Shown: piece by piece, positions 1 through 8,215 of the stretch
Layout: the number at the start of each line of letters is the position of its first letter
Position numbering within the stretch: the first letter of the stretch is position 1
Program-made: the position numbers and the translations under genes
Notes under the pieces: model-generated
Told to the model about the DNA's origin: nothing
Databases searched by the model: none
The model's input: the letters and a program-made list of their open reading frames with translations, nothing else
IMG/VR virus record: IMGVR_UViG_3300028030_000021
Coordinates: 1 to 45,444 of that record
Reading direction: 5' to 3' (one strand)
Length of the DNA stretch: 45,444 nt
Origin: a virus

Positions 1-145
1 TCCACAACCAAGACACATCGTCTTCATCGCCATTCTTCAAAGTCAACTGAAGAGCGGTGTTGAGTTTCCCATTAACATATATTTCACCTATACGGCAATT
101 TCCATTAAGCCCTTGAACCAGCCCTAGTAACGCCCTAACAAAATA
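1..145. repeat. Left copy of the 145-bp terminal direct repeat
   Basis: The first 145 bases match 45300-45444 apart from one base: G at 127, A at 45426. The repeat lies inside the megatron tail gene, whose reading frame continues correctly when the ends are joined, so it marks closure of a circular or circularly permuted map of about 45,299 bp rather than a genetic element. On the coding (minus) strand the mismatch is CTA versus TTA, both leucine, which suggests a population variant. Confidence 0.95.
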
Positions 146-556
146 ATCATAGGCAACTATTACTTCTTGGGTTCTTGTGTGCGTTTCTACGTCCGCATCC
201 TTTCCATCAGCGTCAAGCTCCTGAACCGTATAAGTCTGATATTGTTTAACCGGGACAGTCCATTTGTCGAAAACCTGAATAATTTGAGGAGCCATCAGTT
301 TCGTTCCGCAAAGGTACGGAATAGGAGCATTCTCCGCATAGCTCATCATTTGGAGGTCGTTGGGCTTGGGCGTTTCTAACTGCCCCGGTTCCATAGAAGG
401 CATATGAGGTGGGGAAGGGGCAAATACCGTTGCTTGAAGAACCCCGCCTATCATTCCGCCAATTCCACCGCCTATCGCAGCTCCCGCCGGACCAAAGAAG
501 TATCCTCCAATGGCCATCCCTACAACAGAAAATATTATCCCTACAAACTTAGACAC
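1..556 (-). CDS. Megatron-like tail tip protein with TIM-barrel domain, N-terminal part (continues at the right end of the window)
   Basis: This is the 5' part of the large tail-tip gene; its 3' part is at 41842-45444. After circular closure the whole gene is 4014 nt, about 1337 aa, close to the length of gene 15 of the Rhodobacter gene transfer agent. Translation starts at GTG 556, preceded by GAGGAG at good distance and overlapping the upstream peptidase gene by 8 bp. The first 45 residues are hydrophobic and Gly/Ala-rich, as is common in large tail hub proteins. The next stretch has a SYAENAPIPYLCG motif like that seen in tip-attachment proteins. The start choice is based on the ribosome binding site and the lack of another upstream start. 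Confidence 0.85.
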   Translation of the reverse strand, partial: MSKFVGIIFSVVGMAIGGYFFGPAGAAIGGGIGGMIGGVLQATVFAPSPPHMPSMEPGQLETPKPNDLQMMSYAENAPIPYLCGTKLMAPQIIQVFDKWTVPVKQYQTYTVQELDADGKDADVETHTRTQEVIVAYDYFVRALLGLVQGLNGNCRIGEIYVNGKLNTALQLTLKNGDEDDVSWLW

Positions 557-896
557 AGGCCTCTCTCCTCAATAACGGATGGGCGAATATGGTCCATTCC
601 GCCGTTGTCCTTTTAATTGCTTCCAATTGAGACACTTTTACCTTTCCGTAGGATGAATGGGTGAATCGTTCCTGGTCTAAAAATACTCCGAAATGTATCT
701 CTACATATCTTTGGATCACAAGGATATCTCCAGCCTGCGGCTCATCCGTTTCAAAAAACCCTGCCCTTAATGCTTGTCTCCGGACATCGCTTATGTTCTT
801 CGCATCTCCTTTGGGAAGAGAGATTCCAAAGTTGTCTTGACAATAATCAATCACATACTTGAAACAAGCTGGCTCTGTCCGGCGTATAGACAACAT
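549..896 (-). CDS. NlpC/P60-like cell-wall peptidase of the tail tip (GTA gp14-like)
   Basis: A 115-residue protein with the shape of NlpC/P60 cysteine peptidases found in phage and GTA tail tips. The probable nucleophile is Cys11 in PACFKYVIDYC, aligned with the family DCWGLV motif and followed by the usual FGISLP. The probable His is in EIHFGVFL. Its expected role is local peptidoglycan cleavage during DNA injection. It sits between the DUF2163-like gene and the megatron gene, the same order as GTA genes 13-14-15. ATG 896 overlaps the upstream stop as TGATG, which indicates translational coupling. The residue usually next to the Cys (Asp) is Ala here, so activity is not certain. Confidence 0.75.
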   Translation of the reverse strand: MLSIRRTEPACFKYVIDYCQDNFGISLPKGDAKNISDVRRQALRAGFFETDEPQAGDILVIQRYVEIHFGVFLDQERFTHSSYGKVKVSQLEAIKRTTAEWTIFAHPLLRREACV

Positions 897-1570
897 CAGA
901 ACACAATATCTCCTGCTTTGGGGATATATAGAAATCCCCCAAAATTCTCTACCTGTCCATATTTTACGCAATCAGAAAAAGTCTTCTCGCATACAGGTCT
1001 AACATCCGCAGCCCCCACCTCGAATTCATCAGGATCGGCCATATACAGATATTGACCGGAAACTTGATAGGCTACCTCGCTGATTCCTGATTGAACGAGT
1101 TCACGGTAATTCGATGATAAATCCGCATCAACTTTAACGTAATTTTGCCCCACGTCCGTGATATTGACGCTAATTTTATTAGCATCTATATTGTAAAGGC
1201 AAGCCCCTTTTCCGAAAGAGAAGGAGCAAGCCCTTCCATATATCCGTCCCGGAACCAAGAGATTGAAATTATTGTCATCAACTATAGCGTATGAATACAA
1301 ATCACCATCCCAACTCTCTGTAACAACAATCCCGCTGACCAATAAGACCTCCTGACCATTTATCACCTCGTAAGCCCGGAGTCTCTGTCCCTTTTCAAAA
1401 AATTGAGTAGGAACTTGGATCGTTATTCCGGCAGGACCCGCCATGGCATCCATCTTGACATTCAGGTCGATGGCTTGAAATTTGCCCCCTTCCACTCCGG
1501 TTGACGTCCAGATCTCTCCAGTAGAAACATCTACCAGTTTGTAATATATATTGATATATTTCAGACTCAT
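896..1570 (-). CDS. DUF2163/BR0599-like tail hub protein (GTA gp13-like)
   Basis: A 224-residue protein recognised by its C-terminal signature: Cys-x-Lys-Thr-Phe-x-Asp-Cys, then an Asn-Phe-Gly-Gly-Phe stretch followed by IPKAGD. This matches the Cys-rich C terminus of DUF2163 and phage BR0599-type proteins. In GTAs this family forms a hub of the tail tip below the distal tail protein. Internal cysteines in YGRACSFSFGKGACLY also fit the family. It overlaps the upstream gene by ATGA (1567-1570) and the downstream peptidase by one base. A metal site or disulfide in the Cys motif is inference. Confidence 0.75.
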   Translation of the reverse strand: MSLKYINIYYKLVDVSTGEIWTSTGVEGGKFQAIDLNVKMDAMAGPAGITIQVPTQFFEKGQRLRAYEVINGQEVLLVSGIVVTESWDGDLYSYAIVDDNNFNLLVPGRIYGRACSFSFGKGACLYNIDANKISVNITDVGQNYVKVDADLSSNYRELVQSGISEVAYQVSGQYLYMADPDEFEVGAADVRPVCEKTFSDCVKYGQVENFGGFLYIPKAGDIVF

Positions 1571-1908
1571 GTGCTCTCTACAACAATCTGAACAATCATA
1601 TCATAACGGTTAGGGCCTACAAAAGTAACATTAGGAGGTGTGTCATTAAACCAAGCTGTTTTCACTCCTCCTGTCTCTATGTCATGCCAATCAAATGAAG
1701 AGGTTCGGTTTTGTTCATAAAAATTAATAAGTGTGTTCTTGTCATCAATATATATGGCTTTGTAAACAAGCCCATATATCTTTCTCAACACACCATGAAC
1801 AACTTTTATAGGCTCTCCATCCCCTGCTCTAAAATCCTTGACATTAGAATCATCATATCCGAGCGTGGTTCGATAAGAAGGGACAGGATCTTGCGGGTAA
1901 GTAGCCAT
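1567..1908 (-). CDS. Probable distal tail protein (position of DUF2460/minor tail protein)
   Basis: A 113-residue protein directly after the tape measure gene and before the DUF2163-like gene, the slot of the distal tail protein. No signal peptide or membrane segment is seen. The beta-rich composition, with alternating hydrophobic residues and a central FDWHDIETG stretch, fits a small tail-completion protein. It is about half the usual DUF2460 length and could instead belong to the lambda gpM-like minor tail group. The assignment rests mainly on gene order. Confidence 0.5.
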   Translation of the reverse strand: MATYPQDPVPSYRTTLGYDDSNVKDFRAGDGEPIKVVHGVLRKIYGLVYKAIYIDDKNTLINFYEQNRTSSFDWHDIETGGVKTAWFNDTPPNVTFVGPNRYDMIVQIVVEST

Positions 1909-4251
1909 CTAAAATCTCCTAAATCCTGATACAGTCCCAGAACTTGTCATTTGTTGAGCATATCGATAAAGGACATCTTGGACACCTTTAGAATCAAGAG
2001 CATACACATTTATAACAGTCTGAGAAACTTCCTTGGTGCCTTCCTTCTCCTTCTCCTTCTCTCTGCGGATCTGTTCCGGTGTGCGAACCTCTTCATCATA
2101 TCGTAAGATAGCAGGAAACTCGCCAGGTTTCAAGCCATCATGAAGTCGAGGAACAGAAGATATCCAACTCTTTGGGAAATACCGAGCAGGACCTCTATTA
2201 ATTCCGACATACCCTGTATGTTGTGCGTACCAAGGGATATCAAATGAAGCACCTTCTGTAGCTGACACTATGTCTGCATTAGCAGCCCATCCTGCTCCTG
2301 TACTCATATTAACCGCTCCAGCACTGGTAGAAGCCATATTCCCGGCTCCACCTGCTCCGAAGAAACTGCCTGCTAAACCAACAGCCCATCCTACAGCTTT
2401 CTGAATAAGCCCACCCTTTCCGCCTTGGCCCCATAAGGCCATCTGTAACTGTGCGGCCATCCAATCAGCCAGCATCCGATTTAACATCATCTGAAAACTT
2501 CTGAGTAAGTTTTTGAAATTCCCTTCCATGATATTCATAAAGAAATCACTGGAGGCTGATTGCATTGATCGCATAGCGCCAATCCAAAACTGCGACATGG
2601 AATCAGATGTGTCCTTAGCAACTTGCTTGACTTTCTTCAACTCCTCTTGTTGTCTGGTGTACAGCCCGATGGAAAGTTTTGCATACTTTGAGTACGAAAT
2701 AGCTCCGGAATCGTACAATTTTTGAAGTTCTTCGTTCAAAAGGTTATATTTTACCCTGATAGACTCAATTCTTCTTTCATATTCAGGAAGAGCTTTAAGA
2801 GTCAAATCATCTATAAGCTTCTTGTATTCTTCGAGCTTATTCTTCCCTCCTTTTTTGGAACTAAAATCAGACACATCCAGAACTAATTTAGATTTCGCCT
2901 TAGAAACAGACTCAAAAGCTGAATTAACAACAGATGTGTATTGCTTTATTTTATCAATCGCAGACTGAACTCTCTGTTCCATCGCCCCAGGAGCTTCTTC
3001 AGGCTGCGAAGAAGGACGAGGACTAGGCCCTTCTTCGTACAAAGGAGTTGACTTAAGATAAGTCTTTCCAGAACCTGGCTTCATAGCCTTAGCCAGTAAT
3101 TGAGAAGCAATCAATGGATGGGTTTTGGTTTGTTCATCCTGCCATTGTCTCAGTTTTCGCAAGATAGTCAATGCGCCCAATAAGGTAGCAGTTCCTTTCT
3201 TGCCGAGCACAAAAGCTCCGATAACACCTACTTCTTGAGCCCAAGTAGGAAGTTGTTTGAACTCTTTCCAAACAGCCTTTACAGTGTCTCCCATATCAGA
3301 GAGAATAGGATGAAGAGTGTCATATATTGATGCAATTCCTAAAGCAGTTCTCTCAAAAACACGAACAACAGCATCAGAAACACTCTTGGCCCACTCATCC
3401 AGTTTCCCCTCCTTTTTCAAACGCTCAATTTGGTCATTAACAACCCTTAGAGAAGCAGCAAGATATTTCCCAAGGCCTGAAGACATTAATTTATCTTCAA
3501 CCTGCTCAACATAAGAAATGAAAACTTCCCATTGCCCTTTGAGAGTGTCCATAAGCCGAGACATCTGTCCGCCAAAACGACTCTCCATATAATGGATAAA
3601 CGCCTCATAAACATCCTTCATAGACACAGCTCCTGAGGCGATAGCATCATTCAATTTGTCTATATCCTTCTTGGTAACATTAAATGCACCGCTTAGAACC
3701 TCATTGACATTAATCCCGGCCTGGATAAGCTGGTTGAGGTCCTGAGCCATGAGCTTCCCTGCTGAATTGATCTGTCCAAGGGCAAAGGCAATCCTGCCGA
3801 AAACTTGCTTATCTCCAAAAGCAGCGGCAGTGTCCCCTAATGCTCTCATCGCCTCAATTGTAGGGTCAAGCCCATAGGCCTTCATAGTCATATAAGACTT
3901 CATCACTTCGCCAATTCGAAACGGTGTGTCTTGTGCAAAATCAAGAAGTTCTTTCCATTTCTTTGCCGCAGCAGTCTGCGTACCTTCTAATGTTGAGAGA
4001 GTCTTTCTATACTGTTCAAAGGCATTTGATGTGGAAATGACGTCTCTAATTACAATCCCTGCTCCAAACCCCATCAAAGCAGTTCTGAGAGAGAATAATG
4101 AGTCCTTAACACGACTAATTGTGGATCTCAATTTACCAAAGGCTCCCTTGACACGACGAGCTCTCGGAATAATAGAATTCAATGCTTCATTTACTTCTCT
4201 TGCTCCTGCTCGTGCTCCGCTCGAATCTATAAATATATCAATGCCTGGCAT
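1909..4251 (-). CDS. Tail tape measure protein
   Basis: A 780-residue protein, the longest between the tail chaperone genes and the tip genes, as expected for the tape measure. Residues about 30-75 are basic and lead to a hydrophobic GFGAGIVIRDV segment. Residues about 75-240 resemble the conserved N-terminal tape measure domain, with FRIGEVMKSYMTM and LMAQDLNQL. The middle is helical and charged, and a Gly/Ala-rich hydrophobic stretch lies near residues 610-660. At about 1.5 angstrom per residue it predicts a tail near 115-120 nm; this is an estimate. A conserved-looking NVYALDSKGVQDVL segment is near the C terminus. Confidence 0.9.
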   Translation of the reverse strand: MPGIDIFIDSSGARAGAREVNEALNSIIPRARRVKGAFGKLRSTISRVKDSLFSLRTALMGFGAGIVIRDVISTSNAFEQYRKTLSTLEGTQTAAAKKWKELLDFAQDTPFRIGEVMKSYMTMKAYGLDPTIEAMRALGDTAAAFGDKQVFGRIAFALGQINSAGKLMAQDLNQLIQAGINVNEVLSGAFNVTKKDIDKLNDAIASGAVSMKDVYEAFIHYMESRFGGQMSRLMDTLKGQWEVFISYVEQVEDKLMSSGLGKYLAASLRVVNDQIERLKKEGKLDEWAKSVSDAVVRVFERTALGIASIYDTLHPILSDMGDTVKAVWKEFKQLPTWAQEVGVIGAFVLGKKGTATLLGALTILRKLRQWQDEQTKTHPLIASQLLAKAMKPGSGKTYLKSTPLYEEGPSPRPSSQPEEAPGAMEQRVQSAIDKIKQYTSVVNSAFESVSKAKSKLVLDVSDFSSKKGGKNKLEEYKKLIDDLTLKALPEYERRIESIRVKYNLLNEELQKLYDSGAISYSKYAKLSIGLYTRQQEELKKVKQVAKDTSDSMSQFWIGAMRSMQSASSDFFMNIMEGNFKNLLRSFQMMLNRMLADWMAAQLQMALWGQGGKGGLIQKAVGWAVGLAGSFFGAGGAGNMASTSAGAVNMSTGAGWAANADIVSATEGASFDIPWYAQHTGYVGINRGPARYFPKSWISSVPRLHDGLKPGEFPAILRYDEEVRTPEQIRREKEKEKEGTKEVSQTVINVYALDSKGVQDVLYRYAQQMTSSGTVSGFRRF

Positions 4252-4255
4252 TTTA

Positions 4256-4962
4256 TCAATCCTCTTTGGCCATTTTCAAATAATATATGTCAAGAACAGT
4301 TACCCATTTTGTAATATAAGACCACTTGTCTTGAGGAATGTCAAATAAGGTTAGATAGCTGAGAATCTCTCTCATTTTAATTGCCTCAATCACAAACCCT
4401 ACATTCCTTGTAAAATTCAGTGCCTCAAATGTGTTCCAAACATCTTGAAGGTCTGCAAAAAGCTCTGGCTTGTTCTCAATAGCGGGAATGTGATGTCCCT
4501 CTTCAACAAGTGAATAGAGCCATTCTTCTTTCTCTCCATAATGGAACCACCATTCAAGGCACTCTTTTAGTTTTTTTCAGTCTCAGCATCCTCCTTACAA
4601 CGGAAAAGCTCCATACTCTCCGAACATGACTCAACAAAATCCCTGAAATCAGGATATTCTGTCAAATATTCATATGCTTTCTCTGGAGAATAAGGAATGG
4701 AGTTTCCATCCTCCTCAAATCCACGCCAATCAAGAACAATTGTCTCTGCGGTACATTTAGCAAGAATTTTATCAAAAACATCCTGACTCAATGTACCTTT
4801 CCTGATAGCTGATTTGTAAGGGAGGGTCAAACGCTCAAGCATTGACTTGAATCGAGGATTGCCTACTCTAGCAATCAGAATTGAAGACGAGTCATCAATG
4901 TCCACCCACACCCCTTCCTTCTCAGCTATTGGATCAGTTTTGAATATTTTCTTTATGTCCAT
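4256..4962 (-). CDS. Tail assembly chaperone GT fusion made by -1 frameshift
   Basis: Reading gene G (4567-4962) and slipping -1 at A AAA AAC (4576-4570) opens a second frame that stays open for about 104 residues to TGA at 4258-4256. The extension begins LKECLEWWFHYGEKEEW, is rich in aromatic and acidic residues, and has no start codon of its own near the junction. Siphovirus tail chaperones of the lambda G/GT type use this layout just upstream of the tape measure gene: the short form coats the tape measure protein and the T domain recruits tail tube subunits. The 4-base gap to the tape measure start fits. The shift itself is inferred from sequence. Confidence 0.8.
4567..4962 (-). CDS. Tail assembly chaperone, short form (lambda gpG analogue)
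   Basis: A 131-residue acidic protein between the tail tube gene and the tape measure gene. It ends two codons after a slippery A AAA AAC, and its stop follows at once (TAA 4569-4567), the normal arrangement for gpG-like chaperones. N-terminal residues include WVDIDDSSSILIARVGNPRF, a pattern common in phage tail chaperones. It should be made in excess over the frameshifted GT form and act in the cytoplasm during tail assembly. No enzymatic motif is visible. Confidence 0.8.
   Translation of the reverse strand: MDIKKIFKTDPIAEKEGVWVDIDDSSSILIARVGNPRFKSMLERLTLPYKSAIRKGTLSQDVFDKILAKCTAETIVLDWRGFEEDGNSIPYSPEKAYEYLTEYPDFRDFVESCSESMELFRCKEDAETEKN
4570..4576 (-). other. -1 ribosomal frameshift slippery heptamer
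   Basis: On the minus strand the heptamer A AAA AAC is in the correct zero-frame register (AAA AAC) and is followed immediately by a TAA stop. It lies in a run of seven A residues. A small dyad (TCCAT/ATGGA) lies about 25 bases downstream and could be a weak stimulator. The T frame it opens runs about 104 codons. Confidence 0.75.
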
Positions 4963-4974
4963 AAACTCTCCTTA

Positions 4975-6117
4975 TTATGATCCAAAACGATCTATTTGCA
5001 TGGTCCATCCATATGTAGGATGAACAATAGCCTGAAATCCCATGTTCTCCATAACATCCTGATTTTTCCCCGGAACGGAAATGTCATCAGAGGAGAATTT
5101 TATTCTTGGAAACGTAAATATATAAGTCTTATTGTTCTTTGTAACTCGGAAAGAGAAACTTGATGTAGTATTGTTGATAAATTTATCATACATACTGCCA
5201 TCAGCAAAATAGATGGACATATTCCCTTTCACATCACAGTCACCTTCTGCAAGATCCGCATTACCAAGAACACCAATAGCAGAGAGCCCTCGAACATTGT
5301 TATTCACACTGAAATCGACACTCTGTATGAATGTGTCAGAAATTACAGAACCTCCCTCCATTATGTTTCCAACATTGGCAACAGCGTTCATAACATCTTC
5401 GGTAGATCCTTGATTTGGTGCTCCTGTACCCACAGTAGAAGTAGTCCTGCCCACAGTTTTCCCGATAAAAGTCAATGTTCCTGTAACAACCGAATTCGCA
5501 GCCACTTTCATTGCCAGCTGAGAAACAACCATCCCTGTCCAATGGAAGAATTGTCCTTTATCCTGATGCTCTCTTTCAATTGTGAAAGACTTCTCTGTAG
5601 TACCATCAGTTAGTATTGAGCCCGTGATAGAAATAGACGACCCAGAACTCTCAGTAGTCAATGTTCCGTCCGTAATAATCAATTGATGTTGGGCAACAGC
5701 GCTGACATGCCAAAACCCATCATTATTTGAACTTCCGGACACTTTTATCCACTGCCCTGCCTTAACTGAAGAAAAATCAGTAGAGGTCGAGTCAATTGTA
5801 TTACCAACTCCGTCAAAAGAAATGTCAGACCCTGAGATGCTCAAATCACTGGACCAACTGTTATACAGCGCAGATTCCAAGAAATCATCTGGCCCTCCAT
5901 ACCTCAATTCAAAGTTAATTGTACCTCCAGGATTAGCCCCTGTCTGGATCAGATCTTCAATCTTGCGATCAGATCGAATTGTTTCTGACTGAATAGTAGA
6001 TATGTTATAAGACAGCGAATCGCTCGTATCGCCAAAATTGGTGAAAGCAATAGAAGGAATTTCTCCCCAAGTGCTCTCAACTCCATACCTGATCTGTGTT
6101 CTGTTTGCACTACTCAT
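4975..6117 (-). CDS. Major tail tube protein with inserted beta-sandwich domain
   Basis: A 380-residue protein in the tail tube position, between the tail terminator and the chaperones. The N terminus (RTQIRYGVESTWGE) and the C-terminal block (FPRIKFSSDDISVPGKNQDVM, then MGFQAI) resemble phage tail tube proteins. Between about residues 95 and 175 is a Thr/Ser-rich insert with a DSTSTDFSSV motif, which looks like a surface-exposed accessory domain. A similar domain occurs at the N terminus of the 30305-31915 protein. The product polymerises into the non-contractile tube. No sheath gene is present, which supports a siphovirus tail. Confidence 0.85.
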   Translation of the reverse strand: MSSANRTQIRYGVESTWGEIPSIAFTNFGDTSDSLSYNISTIQSETIRSDRKIEDLIQTGANPGGTINFELRYGGPDDFLESALYNSWSSDLSISGSDISFDGVGNTIDSTSTDFSSVKAGQWIKVSGSSNNDGFWHVSAVAQHQLIITDGTLTTESSGSSISITGSILTDGTTEKSFTIEREHQDKGQFFHWTGMVVSQLAMKVAANSVVTGTLTFIGKTVGRTTSTVGTGAPNQGSTEDVMNAVANVGNIMEGGSVISDTFIQSVDFSVNNNVRGLSAIGVLGNADLAEGDCDVKGNMSIYFADGSMYDKFINNTTSSFSFRVTKNNKTYIFTFPRIKFSSDDISVPGKNQDVMENMGFQAIVHPTYGWTMQIDRFGS

Positions 6118-6119
6118 TG

Positions 6120-6515
6120 TTATTTCACCTCATCATAATAAAATGGGATTGTCACTTTATATTGAACCCAATCTCCAGGAGGCGTAAAAGGTGTCATACT
6201 ACCAGTCAAACACACGAGACCTTCCTGATCAAAATGATAAAACAAATCAATTAAATCAGATGCTAAACTGAAGGCCTTATGTGTTCCTGTATTTTTAGGA
6301 ACCATCACTGATATATCAATAATTCCGAACCACCTATTCAACGCTGCATTATCTCCTAAAGATATCTGACTCCCTTCCCCAGGGATAACGAAAACCTCAA
6401 TATAAGAAACTCCTCTTTCTGGGTTATAAGGCAAATTAGCAAACGCAAAAGGCGTCTGCGTCCATTCAGACTTTATTCGCCCTTCAACAAGCTTTCGTAT
6501 CTTATCAAGACTCAC
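6120..6515 (-). CDS. Tail terminator-like protein (DUF4128-like)
   Basis: A 131-residue protein directly upstream of the tail tube gene. It has an N-terminal helix beginning IRKLVEGRIKSEW, followed by IEVFVIPGEG and a C-terminal VTIPFYYDE strand, consistent with small tail-terminator/completion proteins of the DUF4128 type. Such proteins cap the tail tube and join it to the head connector. It overlaps the preceding gene by ATGA. Family assignment is by pattern and position only. Confidence 0.65.
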   Translation of the reverse strand: MSLDKIRKLVEGRIKSEWTQTPFAFANLPYNPERGVSYIEVFVIPGEGSQISLGDNAALNRWFGIIDISVMVPKNTGTHKAFSLASDLIDLFYHFDQEGLVCLTGSMTPFTPPGDWVQYKVTIPFYYDEVK

Positions 6516-6724
6516 TTCTTGCGCCTCTTACAACTTGGGAAGGATGGATATCTCTTACAAACAGCTTGCCGCACTTTCTTTATCTCAAAAGGAGTCCCAA
6601 ACTGTGATACTCTTGCTAAGGCATTAGCAGCATGACTCCTGTCATAAATAGGATATTTCCTTTTCTCTGGAATTGCAAATGAAGACTTGGGCAATCTCTT
6701 CCGTTTAGAGTAAGATAACTTCAT
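6512..6724 (-). CDS. Small basic conserved phage protein (SHAxNALARV motif)
   Basis: A 70-residue, very basic protein with the conserved pattern KRKYPIYDRSHAANALARV. Short phage proteins and domains with this motif are found beside head and prohead genes; their role is not established. The C terminus has two Cys (VCKRYPSFPSCKRRKK). It is flanked by 4-bp overlaps on both sides, so it is clearly part of the late operon. DNA or protein binding is possible from its charge, but not shown. Confidence 0.65.
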   Translation of the reverse strand: MKLSYSKRKRLPKSSFAIPEKRKYPIYDRSHAANALARVSQFGTPFEIKKVRQAVCKRYPSFPSCKRRKK

Positions 6725-7188
6725 AGTTTGATATCCTTTAACATTCTCACAAGAGCATTTCTAACTGAAATGAGCGTCACACGAACCATGCCAGCAGGGG
6801 CTTGCCTGGAAAAGCCAGCAGCAGTGACTTTCTTAGTTGGACCATGCCACAGTCCAAACTCAGCCGTCTCTGCATAATCCATATGATTAGATATAACAAC
6901 AATATCTCCACATTGAGCTTTGTTGATTGTTGAATTTGCAGAGTGAAAAGCAACAAAAGAAGCTCCTGCAGACGCCAACCTGCCTCCATGAATATTTACT
7001 CTCGCATCCGGAACCTTATTAAGCCCTACTTGCCATGAAGCTCTTAACGCTCCTGTATCAACAGGAGTACGCATCACCACCCCCTTAAAAACATCCATAG
7101 CAGTCTTTCTCAACACTTTGTCTAATGAGATATTGAGAGTATCTGATAATTTTTTCAGGTCGGCTTCAAATTTGGCAAGGTCTCTCAT
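6721..7188 (-). CDS. HK97 gp10-like neck/tail-joining protein
   Basis: A 155-residue protein with the typical pattern of HK97 gp10-like minor proteins: an N-terminal amphipathic helix, then TPVDTGALRASW near residues 60-70, and an YAETAEFGLWHGP segment. The family contributes to the head-tail junction or tail completion. It overlaps both neighbours by 4 bp. The internal segment between the two motifs is longer than usual. Confidence 0.75.
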   Translation of the reverse strand: MRDLAKFEADLKKLSDTLNISLDKVLRKTAMDVFKGVVMRTPVDTGALRASWQVGLNKVPDARVNIHGGRLASAGASFVAFHSANSTINKAQCGDIVVISNHMDYAETAEFGLWHGPTKKVTAAGFSRQAPAGMVRVTLISVRNALVRMLKDIKL

Positions 7189-7556
7189 TTCAGTCCTCCT
7201 GCAGGACGCATTGCTGTTTCAACAATGACGGAATTATTCGACAAAATCTTTGTTATTTCATACTCTTCTTTATCTGTCCGAACAACTCTGTGCACTTGTA
7301 TGTCATCAGATTGAGGATTAGCCAGAAACACTCCTTTACAAACATCATCAGACAAGTGATATTTATCTATCTCTTGAGCTGTGAATGTCTGAATCAATAA
7401 CAAGTAGGAAGAGGAATGGGTGAAAATATTGTTATGCTCGCCGGTAGAAGGGTCATACGACAATTCCAAAACTCCAACATCAGCATTTTGCACAAGCCCT
7501 TCTCTTTTGAGAGCTGTGAAATATTTCTTTGCTAATTGTTGGAGTTGTCTTAACAT
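7185..7556 (-). CDS. Putative head-closure (stopper) protein
   Basis: A 123-residue protein between the head adaptor-like gene and the gp10-like gene, the normal slot of the head-closure protein. It has an N-terminal helix, followed by beta-rich sequence (SYLLLIQTF, VHRVVRTDKEEYEITKI). No diagnostic family motif was recognised. The call comes from position and size. Confidence 0.5.
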   Translation of the reverse strand: MLRQLQQLAKKYFTALKREGLVQNADVGVLELSYDPSTGEHNNIFTHSSSYLLLIQTFTAQEIDKYHLSDDVCKGVFLANPQSDDIQVHRVVRTDKEEYEITKILSNNSVIVETAMRPAGGLK

Positions 7557-8056
7557 CTAAAAAGTCTCACTTCCGAATTTTTTATGTTCTTACTGGGAGT
7601 TCCCCAATAAGAAATAAAATTAATAATATAATCTGGAATAAATTCCGAATCAGTGTCAGACACCTTAAAAGATAACCCCGCACCAAGAGAAACAGATTTA
7701 AAAATAGAAGAATTGTTTAAAGGGTTATTTTCCAAAAGATAAACAGCTAACAAAGCGGTGGCTATTTTAAGCTCTGGAAGAATTTCATTATCAGGAACAA
7801 CATTCCCCATTTTATCAAACAAACCTGTTCGAGGGTGCTGGAGAGCTTGTATAGTAGGATTTGTTGGGGACCCATTCCATTCAATATAATTGTCAAGAAT
7901 GTTAGTGGCCCATCTCAAAGAAGCTTCCTGCTTGCTCAATTCGAAAGATCGCCAATCATCTACCGACAATGAATGATTGTTTAATAAATCATCAGCCTCT
8001 TCAACCGATATATAAGAATCAGCATCAGAGGCTCCTGGAGAAGTGACGAGAGACAT
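7550..8056 (-). CDS. Head-tail adaptor-like protein (DnaT-like family in databases)
   Basis: A 168-residue protein with the N-terminal pattern GASDADSYISVEEADDLL, followed by a helix of the type EASLRWATNILDNYIEW and QALQHPRTGLFD. This combination is common in phage proteins labelled DnaT-like ssDNA-binding, found after the capsid gene. Their genomic position points to a connector role rather than to replication. It overlaps the 46-aa gene upstream by one base and the next gene by 7 bp. Confidence 0.65.
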   Translation of the reverse strand: MSLVTSPGASDADSYISVEEADDLLNNHSLSVDDWRSFELSKQEASLRWATNILDNYIEWNGSPTNPTIQALQHPRTGLFDKMGNVVPDNEILPELKIATALLAVYLLENNPLNNSSIFKSVSLGAGLSFKVSDTDSEFIPDYIINFISYWGTPSKNIKNSEVRLFRC

Positions 8057-8196
8057 TATTCAGCCTTCTTATCTTCTTTCCGTTTCTTCTCTTTATAAAC
8101 CTTGTGTACTTTGGGGTCAAAGTCTTCTTTGTTGATGACCATGAACCCATCCTTTGAATCATGAACAACTTTTACCGTTTCTTTCTTATACATCAT
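8056..8196 (-). CDS. Small conserved phage protein after coat gene
   Basis: A 46-residue Lys/Glu-rich protein (two adjacent ATGs at 8196 and 8193), preceded by GGGGTG. The core VVHDSKDGFMVINKEDFDP resembles short phage proteins often found just after the major capsid gene. A longer reading frame to 8256 exists but would start inside the terminator-like hairpin and has no ribosome binding site, so the shorter form is preferred. Function unknown. Confidence 0.6.
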   Translation of the reverse strand: MMYKKETVKVVHDSKDGFMVINKEDFDPKVHKVYKEKKRKEDKKAE

Positions 8197-8215
8197 ATCA
8201 AACACCCCATAAATT

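Noticed and set aside
1-145. Terminal repeat as att site or transposon end
   Set aside because: It is inside a coding frame that continues through the join and no recombinase is present.
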